A DNA stretch of 64,000 bases, from positions 679,686 through 743,685 of the forward strand of contig PUQB01000019.1 of assembly GCA_003024785.1 (NCBI GenBank), written 5' to 3'. The notes below the pieces were generated by a model, which saw nothing but the letters and a program-made list of their open reading frames with translations, was not told where the DNA came from and made no database searches. The DNA is from Selaginella tamariscina. Taxonomy: Eukaryota > Streptophyta > Lycopodiopsida > Selaginellales > Selaginellaceae. Of the stretch, positions 63,311 through 64,000 are shown piece after piece; the stretch's first letter is position 1; the number at the start of each line of letters is the position of its first letter. The position numbers and the translations under genes are program-made.

Positions 63311-64000
63311 TGCTATAACTGACATAAGTTCTGATTTGATATAAATGTATTGTGACAATGTTGAAAAGCCAAGTTTCAATACTAATCATGCTAGTATTGA
63401 AAGAGGCATATGCAAGCCTGGTACTGGCCCAGGTACATAATATATATTATATACATAACACATGCAATTGCACATATGCTAGTGTTTACATATTATGTAA
63501 TATATGCATAACTATATAAGATATGTAATGTGATTTTTTATCCACCTAGGCACAAATACATCTTGTGATAGTACAATTGAAATTACTTACATGGATGGGC
63601 TGCGTTTTAAAGGTGAGTTACATAGGGACTATTTTAGGTTTTCCCTAACTTCACCTCCTACAAGTAGTGTTTACATGTGTAACAAATGTTATTGGAGATG
63701 ATGGTACTATAGCAATAATTGGTTTAAATAAGGAACCATTAGCTTTGGTGGGTTAACTTGGCATTAAAAAATTCAGTTATTGTGTGTCGAAAGGTTCAAG
63801 CCATCTTAAATTTGATCTTTCCAACTTTTCTTAAGTGGCCATAAAGATTCCACTAGTGAAACAATTAGCATCGTTCAATAATAAATTCTCAGGACATACT
63901 AGTGACCATAGATTGTACATTTTTAATATATGGCATGTTTACATGTCTAAAAAGAAAGATGCCAAAAGTCATATAAAATCTTGCTTTGTGATTAAAATTT
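63311..64000. other. AT-rich window end, possibly more of the copia fossil
   Basis: No gene recognised. A short (TA)-rich palindromic stretch occurs near 63437-63455. The position matches where the gag and protease parts of a minus-strand copia element would lie, but I see no diagnostic motif. Confidence 0.4.

Noticed and set aside
63780-64000. Plus-strand frame near the window end read as a copia gag segment
   Set aside because: Motifs were too weak, and the clear integrase remnant next to it lies on the minus strand.

Overview
The window is nuclear DNA of a land plant. It encodes plant-type genes with many short introns: L-gulonolactone oxidase, a CYP72-clan P450, the m6A writer MTA, a DUF630/DUF632 protein, an ERD2-like receptor, PDI-C/PDIL5-4 and an 8-cysteine lipid-transfer protein. 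It also holds Ty3/gypsy elements. Intergenic DNA is very AT-rich, and introns are loaded with (CT)n, (CA)n and (TA)n microsatellites. The species cannot be named from the sequence.

Layout. 0-4.5 kb: a decayed L-gulonolactone oxidase gene (-) and the C-terminal half of a P450 gene (+). 3.7-41.0 kb: a large, rearranged tandem segmental duplication. Block X (P450 3' exons, an unrecognised gene and AT-rich spacer) occurs at 3.7-9.55 and 17.14-30.56 kb. Block Y (tRNA-Lys-like copies and the first exons of a small plant gene) occurs at 9.55-17.14 and 38.07-41.01 kb. A 7.5-kb stretch (30.56-38.07) is present in the second copy only. The join at 17.14 kb fuses the cut 5' end of the small gene to the cut 3' end of the P450. 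The first copy was later hit by a gypsy element (11.6-16.5 kb). The second was hit by a DNA transposon with terminal inverted repeats (21.28-28.21 kb), into which another gypsy element inserted (21.66-26.47 kb). A third, very decayed gypsy element lies at 33.3-37.0 kb. About a dozen tRNA-Lys(UUU)-like copies, nearly all on the minus strand, are scattered at 6.9-39.9 kb.

40.7-61.1 kb is the gene-dense part: a small conserved-looking protein (+), an EEF2KMT/FAM86-type methyltransferase (+), an nsLTP (+), MTA/METTL3 (+), a DUF630/DUF632 gene (-), a membrane protein with a methyltransferase-like segment (-), an ERD2-like receptor (+) and PDIL5-4 (-). The last two both belong to ER/Golgi traffic and folding; otherwise the neighbours share no pathway. 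61.1-64.0 kb is AT-rich and carries a Ty1/copia integrase remnant.

Caution on frames. MTA, the ERD2-like gene, PDIL5-4 and the DUF632 gene are recognisable along nearly their whole length, but each carries one or more single-base indels, mostly in short homopolymers. EEF2KMT and nsLTP are clean. This looks more like residual assembly error than four dead genes, and it limits how far any frameshift here can be trusted.
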